This document shows positions 10,077-18,786 of a DNA stretch of 64,000 nt, one piece after another. The notes beneath the pieces are model-generated. The model was not told the origin of the DNA, searched no databases, and saw nothing but the letters and a program-made list of their open reading frames with translations. Every line of letters begins with the position of its first letter. Positions within the stretch are counted from its first letter, which is position 1. Source of the DNA: JBEVJK01 sp963791325 (GTDB lineage Bacteria; Pseudomonadota; Alphaproteobacteria; Rhizobiales; Rhizobiaceae); the NCBI GenBank assembly GCA_963791325.1, contig CAWBRU010000012.1, positions 1-64,000 of the forward strand, in the 5' to 3' direction. The position numbers were made by a program, and so were the translations under genes.

Positions 10077-10610
10077 TCAGAATTTCTGCCCGAGGCGCGA
10101 GAGCTCGCTTTTGCAAGCTGGCTGGAGCGAGGGACCTTTGGCGACTAGGCAGCGCAGCGCCTCCCCGCCGATGATGCGCTCGCCGGCACAATGGGCGCGA
10201 TAGTCAGGGCCACAGGACTCTCGCATCAACCTGATGGCTTGGCCCGGCTCGATGACGACGACGGTTGTGTCGCCTGTCGGGTCGGGCGTGTTCGCTGGAG
10301 CGGCCGTGCCGGTGGACGCCGCTGGCGCGTCGGCGCCTGGCGCAGCCGAGGAGGACGGCGCCGCGGGATCGGCGTCGCTCACGGCTTCCACCGCCTCCTT
10401 GCACGACGCCGAGAGATTGGCGGCGTTGCTTTCCAGGCATTGCAGGGCCTCTGCGCCGCCAGGTGGTACGCTGGCACAGTAGGTCCGGTAGTCGGTCGGG
10501 CAGGCCGAGCGAATGGCCTGTTGTTGGGCGGCCGTGGGCGCTCCCTGCGCCGCCCCGGCAAAGAGAAGCAGCGAAGCCGACAAAAGCCGGGCCAGCGACA
10601 TACGCGTCAT
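10077..10610 (-). CDS. Exported protein with two GLG1-like cysteine-rich repeats
   Basis: 177 residues. ATG at 10610 with AGGAGAG upstream begins the signal peptide MTRMSLARLLSASLLLFAGAAQG. Two copies of a four-cysteine unit follow: SACPTDYRTYCASV...ALQCLESNAANLSASCKEAV near the N-terminus and ESCGPDYRAHCAGE...ALRCLVAKGPSLQPACKSEL at the C-terminus. An Ala/Pro/Ser-rich linker of about 50 residues separates them. The spacing C-x6-C...C-x10-C resembles the cysteine-rich GLG1 repeat of eukaryotic Golgi proteins, also found in rhizobial periplasmic proteins. The role is unknown. The longer frame that starts at 10859 has no signal peptide and is rejected. Confidence 0.8.
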   Translation of the reverse strand: MTRMSLARLLSASLLLFAGAAQGAPTAAQQQAIRSACPTDYRTYCASVPPGGAEALQCLESNAANLSASCKEAVEAVSDADPAAPSSSAAPGADAPAASTGTAAPANTPDPTGDTTVVVIEPGQAIRLMRESCGPDYRAHCAGERIIGGEALRCLVAKGPSLQPACKSELSRLGQKF

Positions 10611-10737
10611 GGAAATCTCTCCTGTGCAAAGCGGCCCCCGCCCGCACCGGAATTGCGTCAGCAGTTTATTGGGCAGTGGGTTGGGCGACAAGGTCGGGCA
10701 GTGGTCGGCAAGATCGCGAAGGCGAGACCTTTCGGTG

Positions 10738-10850
10738 GCGACAGCTCTGCGCCGCATATCGGACGTTGAGATCAGCTTTGAAATTTCCCGAGAGCGGGCA
10801 TCGACGATGATGACACTGGAGGTCGTAGTTGTGCCAGGAAGAGACGTTCG
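10738..10850 (+). repeat. Dispersed intergenic repeat, copy 1
   Basis: Carries the family blocks CTCTGCGCCGCATATCGG and ACTGGAGGTCGTAGTTG found again in the gaps near 13.7, 16.6 and 18.6 kb. It lies between two divergent genes and has no coding capacity of its own. Limits are approximate because they come from reading copies against each other. Confidence 0.55.
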
Positions 10851-11033
10851 TCTACCCATCCTCTACGGCCGTTTTGGAGGTCATTGCTGCCGTTGATCCG
10901 GGCTTGGTTTGTCGGAAAACTGTTGTCTGCTTTGACAATCGGGATTGACAAGAGCCAACTGACTATCTGCAACCTGCCCTACATGCTACGCTGCGAGTTC
11001 CTTCTGGGCGCTGCGGACGCAGGAGCAACCGCC

Positions 11034-11552
11034 ATGGGATCTCGGGCCATCGGGTTTCTGATCGGCTTAACTGTCGGCATCCTTCTATTGCCACATGCAG
11101 TCGGTGCGCAGGAGGTGATCTACATCGTGCGGCACAGCGATCCGCCGTCGACGCTGAATTTTGATGAGATTCTCGATGAAACCCCGCTGTCGGAGTCCGG
11201 GCAACAACGGGCGAAGATGCTGGCCGAGCGACTAAAAGACGCCGGTGTCACCGCCATCTATGCCACGCAAACCAAGCGCACAGTGGAGACGGCCGAGCCT
11301 CTCGCAAAAACCCTTGGACTCGAAATTCGTGTCAACGCCGGTGAGGACACCAACGGCCTGGTCCGTCTCCTCCGCTCCGAGAACGGGAAAGACAGGGTGC
11401 TTGTGGTGGGGCATTGGAGCACCATCCCAGAGATTCTGAAGGCGCTTGGATATTCCAAGGAAGTCAAGATTGAACGAAGTGCATACGACAACCTGTTCGT
11501 GGTTTTTCCGAGAGGCGAGCAAGCACCGCTTGTGCTGCACCTTCACTACTGA
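11034..11552 (+). CDS. Exported histidine phosphatase-family protein
   Basis: 172 residues. ATG at 11034 follows AGGAG by eight bases and begins a signal peptide or membrane anchor (MGSRAIGFLIGLTVGILLLPHAVGA). The phosphatase-fold core has the phosphohistidine motif as YIVRHSD, with S35 where the family normally has Gly (RHG). Also seen are SGQQRAKMLAERL, YATQTKRTVETAEPLA and the second histidine in VVGHWST. The family includes phosphoglycerate mutase- and SixA-like enzymes. The substrate cannot be read from the sequence. Confidence 0.85.
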   Translation: MGSRAIGFLIGLTVGILLLPHAVGAQEVIYIVRHSDPPSTLNFDEILDETPLSESGQQRAKMLAERLKDAGVTAIYATQTKRTVETAEPLAKTLGLEIRVNAGEDTNGLVRLLRSENGKDRVLVVGHWSTIPEILKALGYSKEVKIERSAYDNLFVVFPRGEQAPLVLHLHY

Positions 11553-11647
11553 AACTGGAGCCGAGGGCACAGCGAGCACCCGTACGGAAGGTAGCGTCCA
11601 GGACCACTTCGTACCCTTTCTCTTGCTCGCGGTTCGCTGATCGTTAG

Positions 11648-13584
11648 ATGTCCATTGTCGGCCCGAAACTGCGAAGGGTTTTGGCCTGGAAGCTCCTTCC
11701 CGGGGCAAGGTCTGCAGGCGGCGAAAAAGGTCGGTCTACTTGCGGCGAGGAAGCATCACCGTGGCATCTGCCTCGTGTCCCGATCCGCGTTGCATTGGCC
11801 CTCACGTTCGGTCTCATCATCGCTGTAACTGCTGTCGCGCTGATCCTCGCCCTGGAAAGCGGCCGCCAGAACACCATCGAACTCGTTCGCGATCGCAGCG
11901 AGCGAATTATCGACACGATTGTAGAACGGACGCAGTTGCACCTCGATCCGGCACGCGACCAGTCGGAGTTCCTGGCCAGGCTTTTCCGCGACGGCGATAT
12001 CGACACACAAAATGAAGCTGCCTTCCTGAGCCAGCTTCGGGCAGCGCTCGCCGGTATTCCACAGATCGCAGCGCTCGCCGTCATTCGCACCGATTTGAAG
12101 CAGTTGCGCGTAGAACGCCATGGCGACGACGTCGTCACGAGAACAATTGATATGCACACGGTGCCCGGCCTTGATGAAGCATTCGAGATGGCGCAAAGCG
12201 CAGGACGGCCGGTCTGGGGAGAGCTTCTGTGGAGTCAGCGGCTGAACCAGCCTCTTGTCAACGTCCGCACCCCTTTATGGCATGAACATTCATTTCTCGG
12301 GATCTTGGTGACCACGGTCACGGTCGCGGAACTGTCTCGTTTTCTCGCCGAGTCGCCCTTTGGGTCAAACGTGGGCGCATTCATTCTTCGGCCGCAGCCA
12401 GGTCCTCGCCCACGCAGCGACTTGCGACAGTCGCTCGCTGTTCCAGCGCGACAAGATCGGTTTTCCGATCGAATTGAGCGAGATCGGAGATCCAGGTGCT
12501 GGCGTCGATCTGGAGCCGGCTGCCAGCTCGAGCCAGGCTGCGTGCTCGACTTTGCGGTTCTTCGAACAGCCAAGTTCGTCGACGGTCGATACGCCGACTC
12601 CCTAAGTCTGGTCATCTATCGCGACATGTCAGGATAGAGCGACCAGCCTTGGAGTGGTCGACCGTGACGCTACCGCTCGACGAACTGGCGAGCGAAGTCC
12701 GAGAGTTGAGCACGGCAGCCTGGCTCGAGCTAGCGGCCGGATCTTGCTGCGGTCGCTCGGCGCCTGGCTGGTCGGCTTATGCGATTGGAAAGCCGATGGT
12801 TGCGGCGCACGCGCAACTGCGGCAATTCGGACTGGCTGCGATCTCACCGCAGCCCGACCGCTCGCCGGCAGTCGGCTTCGCGAACTGGACGAGGCGATCG
12901 GGGCTTACAACTCGCTCATCGCGACGTTGCACTGGTTCGAAACCTACGTACCGCGACGCCTGGTCAAGCAGTTGATGGCACAAGGCGAACAGGCAACCGC
13001 ACTTGTAGAGCGGGACGTTCACCGTGCTGTTTACCGACATCGTCGACTTCACAAGCCTCGCAGAACGGCTATCGGCATCAGATGCGGCAACGTTCCTCAA
13101 TGACCATTTTCGGCTCCTCGCTGCCTGCGTGGAGGCGGAAGGCGGCACCATCGACAAGTACATCGGCAACTCGCTGATGGCATTTTGGGGGGCGCCCGAA
13201 TTGCAGATGGATCATTCCGTCCGAGCCTGTCGCGCAGCCAGAGCAATCGCGGCCGCGATCGTTGGTGACAATCGGCGTCGAAGAAAGCTCGGCCTGCCAT
13301 CCGTGCGAATCCGGATAGGCATACATGCCGGCCCCGCAATGGTGGGAAACATCGGGGCTCCGGGGCGCATCAACTATACGCTGGTCGGAGACGTTGTGAA
13401 CACAGCGCAACGAATCGAAGATGTCGCCAAAGACTTCATGACCGATGATGACGAGGCTGTTGTTCTGATCAGCGATGTCGTGCAGCGATCCGTCGGGCCG
13501 GAATTTTCGGCACAACCCATCGGCCAGCATATTTTGCGCGGACGCCATGCGGCGACAAACGTTTTCAGACTAGAGGCAAGTTGA
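11648..13584 (+). pseudogene. Membrane class III adenylate/guanylate cyclase, multiply frameshifted
   Basis: Would make cAMP or cGMP in response to a periplasmic signal. It has an N-terminal membrane helix (VALALTFGLIIAVTAVALIL), an extracytoplasmic sensor region of about 250 residues, a HAMP-like linker ending RLRELDEAIGAYNSLIATLHWFETYVPRRL, then the cyclase domain VLFTDIVDFTSLAERL. Five single-base insertions appear to break it, near 12385, 12493, 12548, 12634-12780 and 13020. The last is GACGTTCACC where GAC GTC ACC would read through. The second metal-binding aspartate of the KxxGD motif is replaced by Asn (KYIGNSLMAF), so even a repaired protein might be inactive. Confidence 0.75.
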
Positions 13585-13610
13585 TCGCTTTGCAGACGTT
13601 CCGGCCCGAC

Positions 13611-13820
13611 GTTACGAAAGTCGCCGTCGGGTCAAGTCACGACATCGCACCTTGGAGGCTGAAGGTCCGCTATCGGTCTCCCCTGACCACAAGCTGACCG
13701 TCCGCTACCGGCCCACAGCTGACTCGCGCTCGCCCGCGAGACGAACGGCAGCTTTGCGCCGCATGTCCGCCATCGAAGTCTCCATGGTCATCTCCCGAAA
13801 GCAGACATTTGACTCACGCG
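13611..13820 (+). repeat. Dispersed intergenic repeat, copy 2
   Basis: The block at 13612-13643 (AAGTCGCCGTCGGGTCAAGT) recurs near 18452. The block at about 13713-13762 (GCTGACTCGCGCTCGCCCGC, then GACGAACGGCAGCTTTGCG) recurs almost unchanged at 16551-16600. GAAAGCAGACAT ends the unit, as in the other copies. It appears to be non-coding. Confidence 0.65.
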
Positions 13821-14082
13821 GCATGGTATCCCCTAATCGGATGTTCGTTCAGCTCACGCGGAATGGTAGCTCAGCGCGCTCCTTGGCCGTTCCGCTCACG
13901 AAGGCAATGGCCGGTTCCCATCAAAGCAAACCGCCGCTGCAGACAGCCTAACGGCCCCCGAGCGAGGTCGGTCGACGACAACGAGCAGCGGAAAGTTTCT
14001 CTACACGGAGGTCGCGCGGTCAAGCAGCGGTGCGATGATATCCATCAATGTGGACGGAGCCCCGTCCGTCCTGCTTCTCGGG

Positions 14083-14320
14083 CGCTTCATCCACCATTCC
14101 GACCGCGGGTTTCAACTTCCCGCCGAACTCTAACGCGGGATGCTGGCCGCCTGCGGGCTGATCGGTTCGATGGCAGCAGAGGTAACCATATGACAACGCC
14201 AAGGCGGAGAGCTTCATCAAGAAGCGAAGGTCGAGGCCCTCTACCCATGGCCTTCGAGAGCTTCGAGGACCCGCAGCTGTTCGAGGATAAACACATCCGG
14301 CAGACGGGCAACTCAGCAGC
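14083..14320 (+). mobile_element. Remnant of an IS3-family transposase (OrfB C-terminal part)
   Basis: Read across frames, the + strand encodes FIHHSDRG at 14086-14109, then LAACGLIGSM, then YDNAKAESFIK from 14189, then VEALYP and MAFESFED. These are the integrase-core blocks around the second Asp and the final Glu of the DDE triad in IS3-family OrfB. The blocks are separated by frame changes and an in-frame TAA, so this is a dead fragment. No inverted terminal repeats or OrfA are visible. It lies in the 895-base gap between the two cyclase genes, the rest of which is repeat copy 2 and unassigned sequence. Confidence 0.75.
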
Positions 14321-14480
14321 CTGACCCCGGTCCACTCTAACTGGCGCACTTCACTAGGGGGTCAATTTTGCATGCCGATTTGCATATAACCGAGCCGATT
14401 GTCGCCACCGCCACGTCCCGATAGACTAACCCTATCGCGGAAAATAAACTCAACCTCGAGTTCGGCGAAAGGCCAACAAA

Positions 14481-16253
14481 ATGGCCGAAGAGCGCTTTCG
14501 GCGAAAGCTCGCGGCAATCCTTGCGGCCGACGTGGCCGGCTACAGCCGCCTGACCGAGACGGACGAGGAAGACACGCTCGACCGGCTCAGGCGGCTTCGC
14601 ACCCAAACCATCGAGCCTCTCATAGCTGAGCATCGCGGCCGCGTCGTGAAGCTGATGGGCGACGGCGCGCTGGTCGAGTTCGCAAGTGCCGTCGATGCGG
14701 TTCGCTGCGCAGTAGAAATCCAGGGTCGGATGGCTGACCTCGACGCAGACACGCCCAGCGCGCGGCGGATCAGGTTTCGGATTGGCATTAACCTTGGCGA
14801 CGTCGTCGTCGATGGCGACGATCTGCTCGGCGACGGCGTGAACATCGCCTCGCGGCTGGAGCAACTGGCCGAGCCTGGTGGCGTCTGCATATCGGCCAAG
14901 GTGTTCGAAGAGGTCGGAAACAAGCTGGATCTGGCGTTCGACGACATGGGCGAGCGCGAGGTCAAGAATATTGCCCGACCGGTTAGGGTCTACAGACTGA
15001 CAGACTCGGCCGTTTCGCCGTTGGTCGACGTCTCGGCGCCGGTGACGGGATTTGCCGGCCGGCCGGCGATTGCCGTCCTGCCGTTCGACAACATGAGCGG
15101 CGATCCTGCCCATGAGTTCTTTGTCGACGGACTGACCGAGGACCTCATCCTGCGGCTCTCGAGCTGGAAGTGGTTTCCGGTGATCGCGCGGAACTCGACC
15201 TTCGTCTTCAAAGGCCGCGCGGTGGACATCCGCGAGGTCGGCCGCAAGCTCGGCGCCCGCTACGTCGTCGAAGGCAGCGTCCGCAAGTCGGGCCACCGCA
15301 TCCGGGTGACGGCGCAATTGATCGACGCCACCGATCACCGCCACGTCTGGGCCGAGCGCTATGACCGCGACCTCGCCGACACCTTCGCGGTCCAAGACGA
15401 GATCACCGACAGGATCGTCGGCGCGCTCGAGCCGGTCATCGGCGACGCCGAGCAGCATCGCGCGCGCGTCGGGCGCCCCGAAAACCTTGACGCCTGGGAG
15501 CTGTGCCAGCGTGCGTTCTGGCATTACTACCGGGTGAACCGGCAGGACCAGCAAATGGCCAAGGAATGGTTCCGCAAGTCGATCGCAATGGATCCTGAAC
15601 TCGCCATGGCATGGGGCGGTCTGTCGATCGCCTGTTACTACGACATCGTGACCAGTTGGACGTCAGACGTCGGCGGCTCGATCGAAGAAATGCGGGCAGC
15701 GGGCCAACGAGCCGTGGCAATCGGTGACCACGGTCACCTGGGCCGTTTCGGCCTGGGTTTCGCACATATCTACAGCCGACAGTACGACTCCGGCATTCGT
15801 GAAATGGAGCGGGGAATCGAAGAGAACCCGAGTTCCGCACACGGATATTATCTATACAGTATGGCGCATATGTTTGCCGGGCACTCGGAGCGCGCTATTG
15901 AAGGGGTCGGAAGGGCGCTGAGGCTGAGCCCGCGCGACTATCACATCGCGCAGCTGATTTCGGCGGCGACGATAGCTAACGTGGTGGCTGGCAACTATGA
16001 GCAGGCGATTGTGTTCGGCGAGAATGCCACTGCTCGCGCACCCGACCATCCGCTGGCACACCGCAATCTAGCCGTTGCACTGGAGAGCCTGGGACGGATA
16101 GACGAGGCCAGGGCCGCGATTGCCCATTTCAAACGCCTGGTTCCAGGCTACTCGATCGAAACCTTCCGGAGAGCGATGCCGTTCAAGGACTCCAAGGACG
16201 CCGATGCGGTGATTGCTCCCTTGCGGAGGCTTGGGGTGCCGGAGAATTCCTGA
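14481..16253 (+). CDS. Class III adenylate cyclase with TolB-like and TPR domains
   Basis: 590 residues, intact. Residues 1-175 are a class III cyclase domain with both metal aspartates: D17 in AADVAGYS and D61 in KLMGDGALVEF. Residues about 190-310 match the TolB N-terminal-like module often joined to rhizobial cyclases (AIAVLPFDNMSGDP...YVVEGSVRKSG...VWAERYDRDL). The rest is alpha-helical TPR repeats (NLDAWELCQRAFWHYYRV onward). There is no membrane segment, so it is probably cytosolic. It would make cAMP, with the C-terminal modules sensing or binding a partner. The start is fixed by homology (MAEERFRRKLAAILAADV). Confidence 0.93.
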   Translation: MAEERFRRKLAAILAADVAGYSRLTETDEEDTLDRLRRLRTQTIEPLIAEHRGRVVKLMGDGALVEFASAVDAVRCAVEIQGRMADLDADTPSARRIRFRIGINLGDVVVDGDDLLGDGVNIASRLEQLAEPGGVCISAKVFEEVGNKLDLAFDDMGEREVKNIARPVRVYRLTDSAVSPLVDVSAPVTGFAGRPAIAVLPFDNMSGDPAHEFFVDGLTEDLILRLSSWKWFPVIARNSTFVFKGRAVDIREVGRKLGARYVVEGSVRKSGHRIRVTAQLIDATDHRHVWAERYDRDLADTFAVQDEITDRIVGALEPVIGDAEQHRARVGRPENLDAWELCQRAFWHYYRVNRQDQQMAKEWFRKSIAMDPELAMAWGGLSIACYYDIVTSWTSDVGGSIEEMRAAGQRAVAIGDHGHLGRFGLGFAHIYSRQYDSGIREMERGIEENPSSAHGYYLYSMAHMFAGHSERAIEGVGRALRLSPRDYHIAQLISAATIANVVAGNYEQAIVFGENATARAPDHPLAHRNLAVALESLGRIDEARAAIAHFKRLVPGYSIETFRRAMPFKDSKDADAVIAPLRRLGVPENS

Positions 16254-16290
16254 CTCCGGCGGCTAGGCATGTCTACGAGGGCTGCAATGC

Positions 16291-16317
16291 GTGCGGGAAG
16301 GGCCGAAGATCCCGCAC
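16291..16317. repeat. Hairpin downstream of the TPR cyclase
   Basis: The perfect 8-base stem GTGCGGGA / TCCCGCAC has an 11-base loop and no following T-run. It could be a transcript-stabilising or Rho-linked hairpin. The terminator-like structure is the next one, at 16361. Confidence 0.4.
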
Positions 16318-16360
16318 CCGTGGAAGCGCTGGTGGACTCCATCAGGAGAATAAGTCGGAG

Positions 16361-16385
16361 AAAAGCCCCCCTGATTGTGGCTTTT
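16361..16385 (+). terminator. Probable Rho-independent terminator after the TPR cyclase gene
   Basis: Stem AAAAGCC (16361-16367) pairs with GGCTTTT (16379-16385) across a 11-base loop. The right arm itself ends in four T and is followed by ATAAA. It lies 108 bases after the cyclase stop codon. Confidence 0.5.
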
Positions 16386-16550
16386 ATAAATACAGCTTGC
16401 CTTGGGCGCTGATCGGCCTACGCAACGGCAATTGAACGCTGCGCTCCCTTCTGTAATGCAAACCTTCCGCTCCCAGACCGTTCCAAATGAGTTGCGGCGC
16501 GGCTGCTTTCATTTTGTTCTGCCTCAAAAGCCGACCGACCGCCTTCGGCC

Positions 16551-16690
16551 AGCAGCTGACTCGGGCTCGCCCGCGAGACGAACGGCAGCTTTGCGCCCAT
16601 ATCGGCCTTAGAGGCTAGCATTGCCTCCGGCCGGAAGCAGACATCGCGGCGGACCGTGTTGGAGGTCGTGGTAGCGCCAACAGCGGTCAT
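16551..16690 (+). repeat. Dispersed intergenic repeat, copy 3
   Basis: Begins CAGCAGCTGACTCGGGCTCG, nearly identical to copy 2, then AACGGCAGCTTTGCGCCCAT, GGAAGCAGACATCG and TTGGAGGTCGTGGTAGCGCC. It occupies most of the 517-base gap between the TPR cyclase and the MFS exporter that is not taken by the two hairpins. Confidence 0.65.
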
Positions 16691-16770
16691 TGCCGAGGAG
16701 ATGATTTAACGTCTTTTCGGGCCCGGGAGCTGACTGGCAACTTTGGCTTCGTCACAAAGATGCCTGCTGG

Positions 16771-18225
16771 CTACTTGCTGCCATGTCTTGTGCCTGGGCC
16801 TACAGGCACCGCGTACGATGCAGCAAGCGCGAGGACTGCCAAAATGAAGATACCCCAGAAAGAAAGATGCAGCGCGCTATCAAGAACGTGCTCCAGCAGC
16901 GGGTCCTGCGACGCCCGGGCCAACCCTTGAGGCGTTTCCAGGGTTGCCCAAACCCGGGGAGCGTCACCAGCACCGTAGTGGACTATGCCGAAGTTCAAAA
17001 TCGCGCCGAGCACGCTAGCGCCAAGCGTGTTGCCGAGGCTGCGTGCGAACACGTTTGACGCTGTTGCGGCGCCGCGCATGTTCCAGCCAACGCTGTCCTG
17101 GATAAGGACGATGCAGGTGACGCTAAGCAGGCCCATGCCGAAGCCCATTACGAAGGAACATGCGCCTGCGAAAGCCGGATGGCTCTGCGCTGAGAGAAAC
17201 AGCAGGCCCGAAGCGCCGATGGGCAGGATCACTCCCCCGAGCCTCAAGGTTGGGCGAAGACCGAAGCGCTTGAATAGGCGCGAAGAAAGGGTCGCGGCCA
17301 AGGGCCAGCCAACCGCGAGCGCGGTCAGAACAAACCCTGCCACCAGCGCAGAGCGCCCCAGCACCCCCTGAACATAAAGCGGCAACACCGTTGTGAACCC
17401 GATCAGACCCATGCTGGCCAGTACTGTCGCGGTGTTGCCCATGGCGAGCAAGGGACGCGCCCAGAGTTTCGGATCCACGATCGGTTCCGCCGCCCGCATT
17501 TCCTGCCAAAGAAAAATGACAAAGAAGACTACGAACAGGGCCGCGGAGATCAACATAGTCGCGCGATCGGTTCCCGCCTCCGTAAGCGCCACGATCAGGG
17601 CCACCATAGCCACGGAAAAAAGCGCGGCACCCCAATAGTCGATGTGGTGCTCTCGTCGTGCGACGGTCTCTTGCAAGAAAAACCAGAAGCCGACAATCGT
17701 GAGCAGGCCGATCGGAATGTTGATCCAGAAAATCCACGACCACGACAGCTGTTCAACAATTAACCCGCCGGCGAGTGGTCCAGTTACGGCGGAGAAGGCC
17801 CACACGCTTGCGATCAGTCCCTGAATCCGGGCGCGCTGCTCAAGTGGGTAGAGATCGCCCACGATGGTCATCGCGACGGGCTGGATGGCGCCGGCTCCGG
17901 TGCCTTGGAGCAGCCGGAGGGCCACCAGCGCCGTCATCGAGGTCGCGAACCCGCAAAGCAGCGATCCCAAGAGGAAAATTATGATGCCAACAATGATCAC
18001 GGGCCGGCGACCAAACAAATCCGTCAGCTTGCCGTAGATGACCGTGGTGGTGGTTTGGGCGAGCAAAAAGGCTGCAAACACCCAGCTGTATCGCTCGAAG
18101 CCGCCAAGGTCGCCGACGATCTTGGGCATGGCCGTGGCGACAATGGTAGCCTCTATCGCTACCATGAAAATGGCCAGCATTATTGAAGCCACGACCAGCG
18201 GTCGCTTAAGCTGCAAGTCACTCAT
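16771..18225 (-). CDS. MFS drug exporter, DHA2 (EmrB/QacA) type
   Basis: 484 residues with about 14 hydrophobic helices. Family motifs: AIEATIVATAMPKIVGDLGG in helix 1, the MFS loop GKLTDLFGRRPVII, RLLQGTGAGAIQPVAMTIVGDLYP, and motif C-like AVTGPLAGGLI. It would expel a drug or metabolite by proton antiport. ATG at 18225 is preferred over the TTG at 18249 because the hydrophilic leader MSDLQLKRPLV is typical. No adjacent regulator or periplasmic adaptor is seen. Confidence 0.9.
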   Translation of the reverse strand: MSDLQLKRPLVVASIMLAIFMVAIEATIVATAMPKIVGDLGGFERYSWVFAAFLLAQTTTTVIYGKLTDLFGRRPVIIVGIIIFLLGSLLCGFATSMTALVALRLLQGTGAGAIQPVAMTIVGDLYPLEQRARIQGLIASVWAFSAVTGPLAGGLIVEQLSWSWIFWINIPIGLLTIVGFWFFLQETVARREHHIDYWGAALFSVAMVALIVALTEAGTDRATMLISAALFVVFFVIFLWQEMRAAEPIVDPKLWARPLLAMGNTATVLASMGLIGFTTVLPLYVQGVLGRSALVAGFVLTALAVGWPLAATLSSRLFKRFGLRPTLRLGGVILPIGASGLLFLSAQSHPAFAGACSFVMGFGMGLLSVTCIVLIQDSVGWNMRGAATASNVFARSLGNTLGASVLGAILNFGIVHYGAGDAPRVWATLETPQGLARASQDPLLEHVLDSALHLSFWGIFILAVLALAASYAVPVGPGTRHGSK

Positions 18226-18448
18226 GTGGAAACAGATGATCCCATGCAATTGAAGGCGGGCGGCGGCGGAAACCCCTGGAAGAAGGCCCTAAGTCGCCGA
18301 TGCCGGTGATCTGAATACCAGCACCGATCACGGCCGTCACCAGTCGACTGCCTTGCAAGTTTGATTGGAGTGACCGCTTTGGGGTGAGCTTGATTAGCGC
18401 TTAAATGTCCCAATTGAGGGCGAAGAGCAGTCATTCGCGATCTTAAGT

Positions 18449-18672
18449 GCGGAAGTCACCTTCGGGTCACGTCACGACGGTGCCCACGCCTACCTGAATG
18501 TCCGCTCTCGAAGGTTCCCAGCTCGAAGCCGCCGGTCTGCATTCAGCCCGAAGGCGACCTTTGTCTCCCAGGCGATAAATGGCCGCTTTGCGCCGCTTGT
18601 CGGCCGTAGAGATCACCCAAAAGCAGACATCGCCTGAGTTGACGCTGGAGGTCGCGGTTGCGCCGCTTCTAG
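18449..18672 (+). repeat. Dispersed intergenic repeat, copy 4
   Basis: GGAAGTCACCTTCGGGTCAC near 18452 matches the first block of copy 2. The block near 18585 reads GGCCGCTTTGCGCCGCTTGT, then CAAAAGCAGACATCGCC, then ACGCTGGAGGTCGCGGTTGC. A weaker trace (TACCGCTTTGCGGCCAGAAG) follows the next gene near 20380. It fills most of the gap upstream of the DUF1254 gene. Confidence 0.6.
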
Positions 18673-18786
18673 GTCATAGGAGCCGGGTCGCAGAAGCAGA
18701 CAGAGTAAAGGCCGTCCAACGATGGCCTATCGTTTGCGCATCCTAAGTTGCATTATGCCGCAAAGCGAGTTGCCATGGAGGCCACG

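Noticed and set aside
13809..14324. Long rightward frame between the two cyclase genes
   Set aside because: It is a chance frame over a repeat and the IS3 remnant; the transposase blocks lie partly in other frames.
16291..16317. Calling the GTGCGGGA stem a terminator
   Set aside because: There is no T-run after it; the structure at 16361-16385 fits a terminator better.
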